A program made the translations under genes and the position numbers. Below the pieces are notes generated by a model, which saw only the letters and a list, made by a program, of their open reading frames with translations, had not been told where the DNA came from and searched no databases. A DNA stretch of 64,000 bases from Clostridia bacterium (GTDB lineage Bacteria; Bacillota; Clostridia; Christensenellales; UMGS416): positions 96,714 to 160,713 of the forward strand of contig JAFGUF010000022.1 of the NCBI GenBank assembly GCA_016938675.1, given 5' to 3'. Shown piece after piece: positions 7,756 to 16,585 of this stretch. Every line of letters begins with the position of its first letter. Position 1 is the first letter of the stretch.

Positions 7756-9996
7756 ATGAACCTGGACCAGCTGCTACAAAAGCTGCGAGGCGATTTGTCT
7801 TTCATGGGCAATGTAACCAATTGGAAGGAAATCCCCGTAAAAGAAGCACAATACGAAAACTTTGGCTCCTATCTGGATCCAAGGCTTATTTCAGCTTGTG
7901 AAAAGCGCGGTATACACAGGCTCTATACTCATCAGCGCAGCGCAATGGACGCACTCAACGAAGGCAAAAATATCGTTGTCGTTACGCCCACTGCATCAGG
8001 AAAGACATTGTGCTATAACCTTCCAGTCCTGAACGAGATATTGAAGGACAATTCATCAAGGGCGTTGTATCTGTTCCCAACAAAGGCCTTATCCGCAGAC
8101 CAAGTGAGTGAACTATACGAATTCATAAACTTAGCCGAAATTGACATAAAAACATATACCTACGATGGCGACACTCCGGTAGCGGCGCGAAAGGCAGTCC
8201 GCTCCGCAGGCCATGTGGTTGTTACGAATCCTGACATGCTGCACTCCGGCATAATGCCCCATCATACCAAGTGGGTAAAATTGTTTGAAAACCTCAAATT
8301 CATAGTAATTGATGAAATACACACATACAGAGGTGTATTTGGCAGTCATGTAGCCAACGTAATCAGGAGGCTTAAGCGAATACTTGAATTTTACGGAGTC
8401 AAGGTGCAGTTTATATGCTGCAGCGCAACCATAGCAAACCCTGTGGAGCTGGCATCAAATATAATAGGTGAAGACGTGGAGCTGATAGATAATAACGGCT
8501 CGCCCTCCGGAGAAAAGCACTTTATATTCTATAATCCTCCTGTGATAAACAAGCAGCTAGGCATAAGAAAGAGCGCTATACTGGAAACTAAAAATCTAGC
8601 TTTGAAGCTTCTCTACAATGACATATCCACAATAGTATTCGCCAAGGCACGCCTCACAGTGGAGGTGCTGGTGAATTACCTTAAAGAAAAAGCGCGCGAC
8701 ATGCTGGGGGATGATTCCGGTGTCCGCGGATACAGGGGCGGATACCTGCCCACCCAGAGAAGGCAGATAGAAAAAGGCCTGCGTGAAGGCACAATAAAAA
8801 CAGTAGTATCCACCAATGCACTGGAGCTGGGAATAGACATAGGTTCACTGCAGAGCTGCATAATATGCGGCTACCCCGGCACAATATCCGGCACATGGCA
8901 GGAAAGCGGACGTGCAGGCAGGCGCAATGAAACAGCATTAACTATAATGGTCGCTAACTCATCACCATTAAGCCAGTTTATAATAAAACACCCAGAATAC
9001 TTCTTCGAAAGCTCACCCGAGCACGGGCTTATAAACCCGGATAACCTTTATATCTTAATCAGTCATATTAAATCTGCTGCCTTTGAGCTTCCCTTTAAGG
9101 ATGGTGAAACATTTGGCGGAGCAGCCATCGGAGAAATACTTGAATTCCTTGGAGAGAACGGAATCCTTCATCGTGCAGGGGACACATGGCACTGGGCATC
9201 GGACAATTTCCCTTCAAGCGATATATCTCTGCGCTCTGCTGCCGATGCAAACTTCATAATAATCGATATTTCAGACCCCGCAAAGCACAAAGTCATAGGC
9301 GAAATGGACCGGTTCGCCGCGCCCATGCTGCTGCATGATGAAGCTGTCTATATGCACGAAGGCAGCCAGTATCAGGTGGAGAAGCTGGATTTCGATAACA
9401 AAAAGGCATATGTGCGCTATGTAAATGTTGATTATTACACAGACGCAGACCTAGCTGTTACCCTCAAGGTGCTGGATGAATTTGAAACGGACGAAAATAA
9501 TTATCACGGTGAAGTAATGGTATCATCCCGCGTAACAATGTTTAAGAAAATCAAGCTCAATACTCACGAAAACCTCGGCTGGGGCAAGGTGCACCTGCCG
9601 GAGCTTGAGATGCACACCACATCATTCTGGATGTCATTTGATGACGAAACGGCGGAAAAATTCAGCAAGGAAGATTTGGAGAGTGCTTTGATGGGCGTTG
9701 CAAACCTGCTTGCCAACGTTGCTCCGATGTATTTGATGTGCGACCCTATGGATGTATCCGTGCTTTATCAGGTGCGCTCTCCCTATACGCACAAGCCGAC
9801 AATACATATATATGACAATCAGCCTGGCGGCATAGGCTTCAGCCAGAAGCTCTTTTCCTTCTCAAATGACCTATTAAAGAACGCTCTTAATATGTTGAAT
9901 GACTGCGACTGCCTAGATGGATGTCCTGCCTGCGTGGGGGTGGATGGCAGCTCCAAAATGGTTACTAGGGCATTTTTAAATCAAATAATAAAATGA
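7756..9996 (+). CDS. mrfA: Superfamily 2 DNA helicase with DUF1998 domain, MrfA (YprA) type
   Basis: 746 residues. Walker A TPTASGKT is at 77-84, the Walker B-like box reads VIDEIHTYRG, followed by CSATI and the C-terminal helicase motif QESGRAGRRNE. The end carries the DUF1998 metal cluster with four cysteines in CDCLDGCPACVG. This is the layout of Bacillus subtilis YprA (MrfA), a 3'-to-5' helicase acting in a UvrABC-independent route for mitomycin C lesion repair. The downstream gene overlaps its stop codon (ATGA) and encodes the matching exonuclease, which strongly supports the assignment. AAGGAC lies upstream of the start. Confidence 0.9.
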   Translation: MNLDQLLQKLRGDLSFMGNVTNWKEIPVKEAQYENFGSYLDPRLISACEKRGIHRLYTHQRSAMDALNEGKNIVVVTPTASGKTLCYNLPVLNEILKDNSSRALYLFPTKALSADQVSELYEFINLAEIDIKTYTYDGDTPVAARKAVRSAGHVVVTNPDMLHSGIMPHHTKWVKLFENLKFIVIDEIHTYRGVFGSHVANVIRRLKRILEFYGVKVQFICCSATIANPVELASNIIGEDVELIDNNGSPSGEKHFIFYNPPVINKQLGIRKSAILETKNLALKLLYNDISTIVFAKARLTVEVLVNYLKEKARDMLGDDSGVRGYRGGYLPTQRRQIEKGLREGTIKTVVSTNALELGIDIGSLQSCIICGYPGTISGTWQESGRAGRRNETALTIMVANSSPLSQFIIKHPEYFFESSPEHGLINPDNLYILISHIKSAAFELPFKDGETFGGAAIGEILEFLGENGILHRAGDTWHWASDNFPSSDISLRSAADANFIIIDISDPAKHKVIGEMDRFAAPMLLHDEAVYMHEGSQYQVEKLDFDNKKAYVRYVNVDYYTDADLAVTLKVLDEFETDENNYHGEVMVSSRVTMFKKIKLNTHENLGWGKVHLPELEMHTTSFWMSFDDETAEKFSKEDLESALMGVANLLANVAPMYLMCDPMDVSVLYQVRSPYTHKPTIHIYDNQPGGIGFSQKLFSFSNDLLKNALNMLNDCDCLDGCPACVGVDGSSKMVTRAFLNQIIK

Positions 9997-11153
9997 TTTC
10001 AAATCTTCAGAAAAAGCTGGCTGCAATATCAAAAGAAATGCAAAGCTCCGCAGAAAACGCACCTCATGCAGACGAGCTTGATTTTTCCTGTTCAGTTTAT
10101 GAAAATTCATACGACACAGATTATTCAGTAGGCAATATAAAAATAAATAGTTTACTTACTCAAGATGCTAATATACTTGCCGATATATGCTTTGCAGAGC
10201 ATGATGAGAAGATAAACATTTCAGACATCCTTTTTTTTGATACAGAAACAACCGGCCTCGGAACAGGCGCCTCAATACTGGCCTTCCTTATAGGCGTTGG
10301 ATATTTCGAAAGCGATAAGTTTATCCTAAAGCAATTTCTGATGAATGATTATCATCAGGAGAGCAGTATACTTAAAAACTTCAATGACCTGCTTGCAAGA
10401 CATAGGGCAATAGTATCCTACAACGGCAAGTCATACGACACGCATATTGTGAATTCGCGTTCAATCATAAACTCCTTGCCAAGAATGATGGAAGGCAAAA
10501 CACAGCTTGACCTTCTGCACAGTGCCCGAAGGCTATATAAGAGAAGACTTGAAAGCTGCTCATTAAGCAGCCTAGAAAAGGAAATACTAGGCATTCACCG
10601 CATAGACGATATTCCCGGCAGCGAGATACCAGAAATATTCTTTAACTATATCAAATACAAGGATAAATCAATGCTTGAGAAGGTTATAGAGCACAACAGG
10701 CAGGATATACTCAGTATGGTAGGCGTAGCATCCAAACTAATTGATGCCTTTGATAACGGTGAAGCTCTTGGCCACAGGGAAGATATATTCAGCCAGGGAA
10801 TGATATTTGAAAAATTAAACTTTCCACAAAAAGCTATATTATGCTATAATGTTCTAGGAAATTATCCTCCAGCCTTGCACAGGCTGGGCCACATTGCCAA
10901 AGCTGATATGAAATACGCAGAAGCAATTGAACATTTTTCAACTCTGAGCAAACTGCAGAAATTCGATTTTTCTGCAGATATTGAGCTGGCAAAAATATAT
11001 GAGCATAAAATGAACGACTGCCTAAAGGCTATTGAGCATACAAACAGAGCCTTAGAAAAGGCTGACTCGTTTTTATCCAGTGCATCGAAGGATGCTATGG
11101 ATGAAATAAAAAAAAGAAAACATAGGCTGAGTGAAAAACTTAAGAAGCAATAG
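9993..11153 (+). CDS. mrfB: DEDD-type 3'-5' exonuclease, MrfB (YprB) type, with TPR tail
   Basis: 386 residues, start ATG overlapping the mrfA stop by 4 bases. The RNase H-fold exonuclease domain (about 75-245) shows FFDTETTGLGTG with the acidic pair Asp83 and Glu85, then VSYNGKSYDTHIV, and the closing HNRQDILSM, giving a complete DEDDh-like set. The C-terminal third (about 250-385) is helical and TPR-like (FPQKAILCYNVLGNYPPALH..., YAEAIEHFSTL). In B. subtilis MrfB works with MrfA on mitomycin-damaged DNA. Coupled translation here fits a helicase-nuclease pair. Confidence 0.88.
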   Translation: MISNLQKKLAAISKEMQSSAENAPHADELDFSCSVYENSYDTDYSVGNIKINSLLTQDANILADICFAEHDEKINISDILFFDTETTGLGTGASILAFLIGVGYFESDKFILKQFLMNDYHQESSILKNFNDLLARHRAIVSYNGKSYDTHIVNSRSIINSLPRMMEGKTQLDLLHSARRLYKRRLESCSLSSLEKEILGIHRIDDIPGSEIPEIFFNYIKYKDKSMLEKVIEHNRQDILSMVGVASKLIDAFDNGEALGHREDIFSQGMIFEKLNFPQKAILCYNVLGNYPPALHRLGHIAKADMKYAEAIEHFSTLSKLQKFDFSADIELAKIYEHKMNDCLKAIEHTNRALEKADSFLSSASKDAMDEIKKRKHRLSEKLKKQ

Positions 11154-11165
11154 GAAGGAAATAAA

Positions 11166-11849
11166 ATGTCATTAAGAGCAAACGTAACAGGAAATCTGGC
11201 ATATCAGGGCCAAATGAAGGGTGACTATGAGAAGGCAAAGGCTCTGTATGAGCAAGCTCTTGCCGAGGGAATGGACAAGCCTAATTTAATTGACGCCTAC
11301 GGAGTGCTGCTGATGAGAGAGGGCCAGTTTGAAAAGGCTATTGAGATATTCGGAAAGGCTCTTAAAGCGAAACCGCCGCTGACAATGAGATATACCATAA
11401 GGGTACACCGCGCAATAGCAAACCTGAAGCTTGGAAATATTGAGCATGCGAAAGTAGCGCTAGAGGATATCCACCAGAGAAACGAAATGGAGATAATATA
11501 CGAAACTCTCGGATACCTCTACATAATAACCGACGATGAAAAAGCAAGAACTTTCAACGAAAAGGCAATTAACCTATATCCGGAAAACGCAACTATTCTA
11601 GACAACATCGGCCAGTACTATCTGGAAAAAGGCCATCCGGAAATAGCAAAAGAATTCCTGCTGGAATCATACGAGATAAGCAAAACCAAGTTGGATACCA
11701 ATTACCACCTAGCACTTGTTGCAAAAAGCGAAGGTGACAAGATTAAAGCAGTTGAGTATCTTGAGGCAGCAAAGGCATGCCCCATCTCGGCGCTAAACGA
11801 CACAAAAAAAGAAGATATTGAAGCCCTATATAAAGAGCTGCTTGGCTGA
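11166..11849 (+). CDS. Tetratricopeptide-repeat protein
   Basis: 227 residues with about five TPR units, recognisable from repeats such as DYEKAKALYEQALAEGMDKP, FEKAIEIFGKALKAKPP, ARTFNEKAINLYPENATI and KAVEYLEAAKACP. No signal peptide or membrane segment, so a cytosolic protein-interaction scaffold. It starts 12 bases after mrfB (AGGAAG in the gap) and ends 17 bases before the glycosyltransferase, so it is co-transcribed with both. Which neighbour it partners is not evident. Confidence 0.85.
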   Translation: MSLRANVTGNLAYQGQMKGDYEKAKALYEQALAEGMDKPNLIDAYGVLLMREGQFEKAIEIFGKALKAKPPLTMRYTIRVHRAIANLKLGNIEHAKVALEDIHQRNEMEIIYETLGYLYIITDDEKARTFNEKAINLYPENATILDNIGQYYLEKGHPEIAKEFLLESYEISKTKLDTNYHLALVAKSEGDKIKAVEYLEAAKACPISALNDTKKEDIEALYKELLG

Positions 11850-11866
11850 AAAGAACAGGAGAAGCT

Positions 11867-12997
11867 ATGAGTAATATATTCAGCAGCGACACTATTGCTG
11901 CAAAGCCAAAGAAAAAAGACCCGAAGGACTGCAAAATTGTAATCCTTCTGCCCTCATATAATCCAGATGATAAACTGCCGAAATTCGTTAATAGCCTAAA
12001 AGAAGCAGGCTTTTCAGAAATAGTTGTAATAGATGACGGAAGCAAGCAGGAAACCCAGAAATTCTTCGACGAAATAAAGCCGAACGTCCAGCTTGTGCGC
12101 CATGCAGTAAACCAGGGCAAAGGAAGAGCCCTGAAAACCGGGCTAAACTATATAAAGCTGACATACTCTGATAACCTGCTGGGCGTAATAGCGGCAGACG
12201 GAGATGGACAGCATCCGGTTTCAGCTATACTGGACTGCAAGGAAGCAATGCTTAATAACCCTGATAAGCTAATACTGGGTGTCAGGAGATTTGCTAAGGG
12301 GCACGTTCCATTGGCAAACCTAATGGGCAACCTTATAACCATTGCAGTATTTTTCGGGATAACCCAGCTTAAGTTCAGTGACACTCAATGCGGCCTCAGG
12401 GGATTTTCCGACCAAATAATAAATGATATGATAGCGACCCACGGCGAAAGATTTGAATATGAGAATATCATGCTGCTGGATGTAAGAAGGAAAGGCATTG
12501 ACTATGTTGAGGTGCCTATGGATGCGGTATACATAGAAAATAATCAGACATCTCATTTTAATAAAGTCACAGATTCCATCCGAATTTACGCCAATATACT
12601 GCAGTTTACAGTCTTCCCTATATTCGCCGGGCTCTTAGGCTTTCTGTTTTCATATATATATTTTATGAATTTGGGCTGCCTGGCAGACAGAAACATATTG
12701 CTCACGTATTCGGCAGGAGCACTGCTGAGCTGGCTTATTTTATCAATGACAATCCGGAACGAAAAGAAGATGGATGTGCTGTTTATCATCCTTTGGACGG
12801 CTGCTGCAACAGCGATATTCTTCGGTTTGTTTAAATGGCTTTATAACTATCCTGCTGCTTGGTGGCTCTCCGCTGTAGTGGTAGCGCCTGTCAGCTATGC
12901 TCTTTATTTAAGGGCGAGATATGGCAAAAAGCCCAAAAGAATGAAGATAAAGACACCGAAAAAGGCAAAAGAGAAGAAATCAAAAAACAAAGAATAA
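11867..12997 (+). CDS. Family 2 glycosyltransferase with C-terminal membrane segments
   Basis: 376 residues. The GT-A domain resembles dolichol/undecaprenyl-phosphate sugar transferases: VILLPSYNPDDKL at 25-37, VVIDDGS at 53-59 and the metal/acceptor motif ADGDGQHP at 110-117. After about residue 235 come three or four hydrophobic segments (FTVFPIFAGLLGFLFSYIYF, ILLTYSAGALLSWLIL, VLFIILWTAAATAIFFGLF, AWWLSAVVVAPVSYALYL), like a fused GtrA-type flippase unit, then a very basic tail. It probably loads a sugar onto a lipid carrier for cell-wall or surface glycans. The following secreted glycosidase-like gene supports a surface-polymer context. Confidence 0.82.
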   Translation: MSNIFSSDTIAAKPKKKDPKDCKIVILLPSYNPDDKLPKFVNSLKEAGFSEIVVIDDGSKQETQKFFDEIKPNVQLVRHAVNQGKGRALKTGLNYIKLTYSDNLLGVIAADGDGQHPVSAILDCKEAMLNNPDKLILGVRRFAKGHVPLANLMGNLITIAVFFGITQLKFSDTQCGLRGFSDQIINDMIATHGERFEYENIMLLDVRRKGIDYVEVPMDAVYIENNQTSHFNKVTDSIRIYANILQFTVFPIFAGLLGFLFSYIYFMNLGCLADRNILLTYSAGALLSWLILSMTIRNEKKMDVLFIILWTAAATAIFFGLFKWLYNYPAAWWLSAVVVAPVSYALYLRARYGKKPKRMKIKTPKKAKEKKSKNKE

Positions 12998-13018
12998 ATT
13001 TAAGGAATATTACAGACT

Positions 13019-14086
13019 ATGGCAAAAAAAGACACACAAAAAAAAGCTATGCCGAAGGCAATGAAAACCGTACTAGTTATAGTTGCGGATTTGATAATGA
13101 TCGGCGTGTTTCTATGCACTTTTGCGTACTTCCACCATGTAAGGCCGCATAAGAGCACCGAAGCTCCGGTAGTTATTGTGCGCCCCACTGAAGCACCAGC
13201 TGCTATCGTAGAAACAACACCGGGTCCCAGCACTGGCGAGGATGCACAGCCTACAGAAGTAGTGCCCCTTACTTGGAAAGAGAAATTTGCAGATAAGTTT
13301 ACTGACGGCGAGGTTATCCGGACTGAGAATTCTTATATTAGCGCCAATACGCATGTAACGATTACAAAGCATGAAACCACTGTGCAAAGAGAATACAACA
13401 AGACAATGGTTAATTACCCGCTTGTATACTATGTTGCTGATATATATATAACAGACGTTGAGCAATTCGGCGCTGTATTCGCTAAGGGTGAATACCTTCC
13501 GGGGTCATCGGCCTCCACTCTGAATCAGGTAGTAGGCAATAATGGCGTAATAGGAATAAACGGAGACAACTACGGCTCAAGACAAATAGGCCTTGTAATA
13601 AGAAACGGCGTCCTCTACAGGCAGGATTTATATCCAGGCGATGTAATGGTTCTTTATTATGACGGTACAATGGAGCCTATATATTATAGTGATGTAGATG
13701 TAAATAGTATCGTTGCAAAGGGCCCTTATCAGGCATGGTCATTCGGCCCAATTTTCGTGAAAGACGGCCAGCAGGTAATAAGCCCGCAAAGAGAAGACTA
13801 CATAGATCAGGATAATCCCCGCACATCAATAGGATACTTTGAGCCTGGTCATTACTGCATGGTTGTAGTTGAAGGCAGGAGCGACACCTCAATAGGCGCA
13901 AACTCAACTGAAATTTCGCAGATATTCCTAGACCTTGGCTGTGAATCGGCATATAACCTAGACGGCGGCGGAACATCCGCAATGGTATTTAACGGTGAGT
14001 ACGTAAATGAGCGTGCCGGCGGCGGACGAAACAGCAACGACACAATTGTAATATTTGACCCTGACTTCGCAAAGGATGGTGAGTAA
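13019..14086 (+). CDS. Membrane-anchored phosphodiester glycosidase (NAGPA domain)
   Basis: 355 residues. A signal-anchor helix lies at about 16-38, then a Pro/Thr/Glu-rich linker (about 43-85), then a NAGPA-type phosphodiester glycosidase domain to the end. Diagnostic stretches are GINGDNYG, VVVEGRSDTSIG, LGCESAYNLDGGGTSAM and GGGRNSNDTIVI. Characterised relatives (human uncovering enzyme, bacterial YngK/YmaE-type proteins) cleave sugar-1-phosphodiester bonds. Extracytoplasmic action on teichoic-acid or exopolysaccharide linkages is inferred from the anchor and from the upstream glycosyltransferase. Confidence 0.87.
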   Translation: MAKKDTQKKAMPKAMKTVLVIVADLIMIGVFLCTFAYFHHVRPHKSTEAPVVIVRPTEAPAAIVETTPGPSTGEDAQPTEVVPLTWKEKFADKFTDGEVIRTENSYISANTHVTITKHETTVQREYNKTMVNYPLVYYVADIYITDVEQFGAVFAKGEYLPGSSASTLNQVVGNNGVIGINGDNYGSRQIGLVIRNGVLYRQDLYPGDVMVLYYDGTMEPIYYSDVDVNSIVAKGPYQAWSFGPIFVKDGQQVISPQREDYIDQDNPRTSIGYFEPGHYCMVVVEGRSDTSIGANSTEISQIFLDLGCESAYNLDGGGTSAMVFNGEYVNERAGGGRNSNDTIVIFDPDFAKDGE

Positions 14087-14088
14087 AA

Positions 14089-14292
14089 ATGAAACTGCAT
14101 AAAATATTACCTCACATTAATTTAGCTCTGTCTATTACCATGCTTACTGTAATCGTGGTAAACTCCATAAATCCGATGATGACTTTCCTTGTAGGAAATG
14201 AATTTGAAACTCTTTTGATTGTATTAGTAGGCATCGGAATAATATCATCTTCCGCGGCGATATGGCATAATGCAAAATGTAATAAGAAATAA
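14089..14292 (+). CDS. Small two-helix membrane protein
   Basis: 67 residues, starting 2 bases after the previous stop. Two hydrophobic segments (about 9-35 and 43-59) and a short basic tail (NAKCNKK). It is the last gene before a strong terminator. Not recognised; it could be a small subunit or stabiliser of the preceding membrane enzymes. Confidence 0.65.
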   Translation: MKLHKILPHINLALSITMLTVIVVNSINPMMTFLVGNEFETLLIVLVGIGIISSSAAIWHNAKCNKK

Positions 14293-14320
14293 TTAACTCT
14301 GATTAATGGCTTTTAGTAAA

Positions 14321-14350
14321 GAATCCACTGCTAAGCAGTGGATTCTTTTT
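14321..14350 (+). terminator. Strong intrinsic terminator, usable from both sides
   Basis: Perfect 12-bp stem GAATCCACTGCT / AGCAGTGGATTC with a single central base, followed by TTTTT on the plus strand. It closes the mrfA-to-small-membrane-protein unit. On the opposite strand it lies directly after the stop of the 35-codon ORF, followed by a shorter TTCTTT run. Confidence 0.9.
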
Positions 14351-14456
14351 AAATGCATTTTTGTGATGTTTGCTGTAATATATAGTCTGAGAATTTCATC
14401 TCGCGTTGTCTGCTTTTTGTTCCCTCGCGGCTTTTTGCCATCGATGAGTGTTTCAT
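14349..14456 (-). CDS. Candidate small protein, 35 residues, own promoter and terminator
   Basis: ATG at 14456, stop at 14351-14349, with AAAGGAG ten bases upstream of the start. The peptide begins MKHSSMAKSREGTKSR and ends QTSQKCI; it is basic and hydrophilic with one terminal-region cysteine and no membrane segment. It is preceded by a near-consensus promoter (14598-14570), a palindrome at the transcription start, and a leader of about 107 bases, and is followed at once by a terminator. The unit would give a transcript of about 240 bases. Alternative: a regulatory RNA in which the ORF is incidental. I do not recognise the peptide. Confidence 0.55.
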   Translation of the reverse strand: MKHSSMAKSREGTKSRQREMKFSDYILQQTSQKCI

Positions 14457-14541
14457 AAAATATTCACTCCTTTCAAAAAAGACACATTGTAAATATTTCG
14501 TTTTTTGCCTTCTTACTTCATTAATATTATTTGTAATCGAG

Positions 14542-14563
14542 AAAGTTATCTTTTGCTAACTTT
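14542..14563 (-). promoter_or_regulatory. Palindrome at the start site of the small-ORF unit (candidate operator)
   Basis: Perfect inverted repeat AAAGTTA, 8-base spacer, TAACTTT, lying 6 bases after the -10 box and so covering about +1 to +22. The position is typical of a repressor site. The half-site GTTA..TAAC is loosely like DtxR-family metal-regulator sites, but this is only a resemblance. Confidence 0.5.
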
Positions 14564-14569
14564 ACCTGT

Positions 14570-14598
14570 ATTGTACTGCCTCCTAATATAATTGTCAA
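14570..14598 (-). promoter_or_regulatory. Near-consensus sigma-A promoter for the small-ORF unit
   Basis: Minus strand TTGACA (14598-14593), exactly 17 bases, then TACAAT (14575-14570). This is the closest match to the vegetative consensus that I found in the window, and it faces no gene other than the 35-codon ORF. Confidence 0.8.
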
Positions 14599-14631
14599 CT
14601 GACAGAGCCATTATTTCGGTATTTCCTTTAA

Positions 14632-14669
14632 ATAAAAGGAACACTTAGCTTTTTACGCCAAGTGTCCTT
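14632..14669 (-). terminator. Intrinsic terminator of the pgi / NTF2-like unit
   Basis: On the minus strand AAGGACACTT and AAGTGTTCCTT pair with one bulged base around a 16-base loop and run into TTTTATTT. It lies 26 bases after the NTF2-like gene and just before the small-ORF promoter, which separates the two units. Confidence 0.75.
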
Positions 14670-14694
14670 ATTATCTTAAGTGTGATTATAATTT

Positions 14695-15069
14695 CTAATA
14701 CTTTTCAGAGTACCCTTTCTCTATTCTCCATTCGGGTACTTCCCCGTTTTCGCCCCAGTATTCTGTTATTTCATCTATTTTCCCATCACTGACTTTAAAA
14801 AACGAAGTAACGTAAAGACTTATTCCCTCATCATTAAAAACTTTCACCGCTGAAACAGCAAAATTATCACATGCAGCAATCTTTTCGATTTCAGCGTGCC
14901 ATCTGCCCGGATAGTCCCGGTTGAATTCAATATAGTTTTCGCAGCCTCTAAATATCTCTCTGGTATTGGGGAGGATAACATTTGCGTTGTCTTCCATTAC
15001 TACACGCAGTTTATCAAATTCCGCCTTGTCAATGTATTCCCAGAATTTTTTAACGATTTCTATATTCAT
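14695..15069 (-). CDS. NTF2-like / SnoaL-fold protein
   Basis: 124 residues from ATG 15069, one base after the pgi stop. A longer frame from 15108 would run into the end of pgi and is less likely. The sequence has the NTF2-like (DUF4440/SnoaL) pattern: a starting helix pair (IVKKFWEYIDKAEFDKL), NANVILPNT, GCENYIEFNRDYPGRWHAEI, then strands ending in a conserved ITEYWG. Such small alpha-beta cones bind or isomerise small molecules, with very varied function, so no substrate can be named. Translation is probably coupled to pgi because no clear Shine-Dalgarno is visible. Confidence 0.75.
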   Translation of the reverse strand: MNIEIVKKFWEYIDKAEFDKLRVVMEDNANVILPNTREIFRGCENYIEFNRDYPGRWHAEIEKIAACDNFAVSAVKVFNDEGISLYVTSFFKVSDGKIDEITEYWGENGEVPEWRIEKGYSEKY

Positions 15070-15070
15070 T

Positions 15071-16543
15071 CTAAAGGATATATTCTTTGTCTTTTTCCGG
15101 ACGGGCATTCAGCTCTGCCTTTTTCTCTTCGAATCCTTTTTTGCCAAGTAAGGCGTATGTGGCGTTCTTGCCTTCTTCTACACCAGGCTGATTAAATGCG
15201 TTGATATTCAGCAGCTCGCCTGCAACAGCTGTCTGCATCATAAAGAAATACATAAGCTGCCCTATTGTGAAAGCATTCACCTCAGGAAGTGTAATCCTTT
15301 GGTTCAGCTTGCCCTGTACTGTTAATGCATACTCCGTTGCGTCCAGCTCACTCTGGATAAGCTCATTCAGTGTGTGTCCGCCAAGGAAGGCAACATCCGG
15401 AATATCTTCGCATCCATTTGGTATAGCGTACTCCATGCGGTAATTTCCAACACCGATAAAAGTAATCACTTTGTCGAACGGGCCTTCTGCGTATAGCTGA
15501 ACCTGCGAATGCTGGTCAGTTACGCCCAAAGCTTTGACGGGAGTCTGCCCCACGTTCACTGCCTTGCCATCCAGCGAATACTTCTTGCCAAGGCTTTCGG
15601 CCCATAGCTGCGCATGCCAGTCAGCCATGTATTTCAATGAATCCGCATAAGGCATAACAACCTGAATATTTTTGCTCTTCTTTTCCATTGCAATATACAT
15701 AAGAAGCCCTGCCATATGTGCAGGATTTTTGAATACATCCTTTTCCTTTGAAATCTCATCCATATAAGCTACGCCTGCAAGCATCTCTTTTATATCTATT
15801 CCGCATACAGCGGCAGGCAGCAGCCCAACCGGGCAGATTTCGGAAAATCTTCCGCCTACTCCGTCTGGAATATAAAATGTCTTAATGTTCTCTTTTTGGG
15901 CGATTTTGATTAGGTTGCCCTTTGAGTGGTCTGTGGTTGCTACAATATTATTATTCCACTTGCAGCCTAGCGCTTTCTTTAAAAGGTCAGATACGATCAG
16001 ATACTGCGACATAGTTTCAGATGTGCCGCCTGATTTTGAAATGACATTAAAACATGTCTTTCTAATGTCAATCACATCAAGTAGAGCCTGCATTCTTTCA
16101 GGGTCAACATTATCCTCAACGAAGAACTTGGGACCCTTTCTTTCTTTTTTCGGCAGGTCATTGTATTTCATGTGGTTTAAAGCCTGCTGTATAGCAATAG
16201 GGCCCAGTGCGGAGCCGCCTATACCTAGCACAACGAAGTTATCGAACTTTTTCTGCACTTTTTTTGAATATTCAATAATATCTTCAACAATTTCATCCTG
16301 ATTGTAGGCTAGGTTGCTCCAGGCCATCTCAAACTCTGCCTTGCCAATCTTAGCTTCCATGCTTTTTCTTGCAGCATTATATTTATCCATCATGGCTTCT
16401 ATGTCAGCTCTTGATATTGCTCCTGTTTTCTTTTTATCAGCTTTATCTTTTACCTGTTCATTTATTACAGTATCCATCAGGTTATTAAAATCATATTTAA
16501 TTCTCATACTGTCTTTGAAATTTTTATCTTCGTATCTGTTCAT
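15071..16543 (-). CDS. pgi: Glucose-6-phosphate isomerase
   Basis: Interconverts glucose-6-phosphate and fructose-6-phosphate. 490 residues from ATG 16543. Two SIS folds are marked by GIGGSALG (107-114) and SKSGGTSET (169-177), and the family signature GGRFSEICPVGLLPA is at 230-244. The frame extends up to 16627, but the -10 box at 16591-16586 puts the transcript start inside that extension, and GAAGGG precedes the paired ATGs at 16546 and 16543; the second has the better spacing. Monocistronic apart from the NTF2-like gene downstream. Confidence 0.93.
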   Translation of the reverse strand: MNRYEDKNFKDSMRIKYDFNNLMDTVINEQVKDKADKKKTGAISRADIEAMMDKYNAARKSMEAKIGKAEFEMAWSNLAYNQDEIVEDIIEYSKKVQKKFDNFVVLGIGGSALGPIAIQQALNHMKYNDLPKKERKGPKFFVEDNVDPERMQALLDVIDIRKTCFNVISKSGGTSETMSQYLIVSDLLKKALGCKWNNNIVATTDHSKGNLIKIAQKENIKTFYIPDGVGGRFSEICPVGLLPAAVCGIDIKEMLAGVAYMDEISKEKDVFKNPAHMAGLLMYIAMEKKSKNIQVVMPYADSLKYMADWHAQLWAESLGKKYSLDGKAVNVGQTPVKALGVTDQHSQVQLYAEGPFDKVITFIGVGNYRMEYAIPNGCEDIPDVAFLGGHTLNELIQSELDATEYALTVQGKLNQRITLPEVNAFTIGQLMYFFMMQTAVAGELLNINAFNQPGVEEGKNATYALLGKKGFEEKKAELNARPEKDKEYIL

Positions 16544-16585
16544 CATTTTTCCCTTCAATTCAATATTCATTATTAGTTCGGGTAT

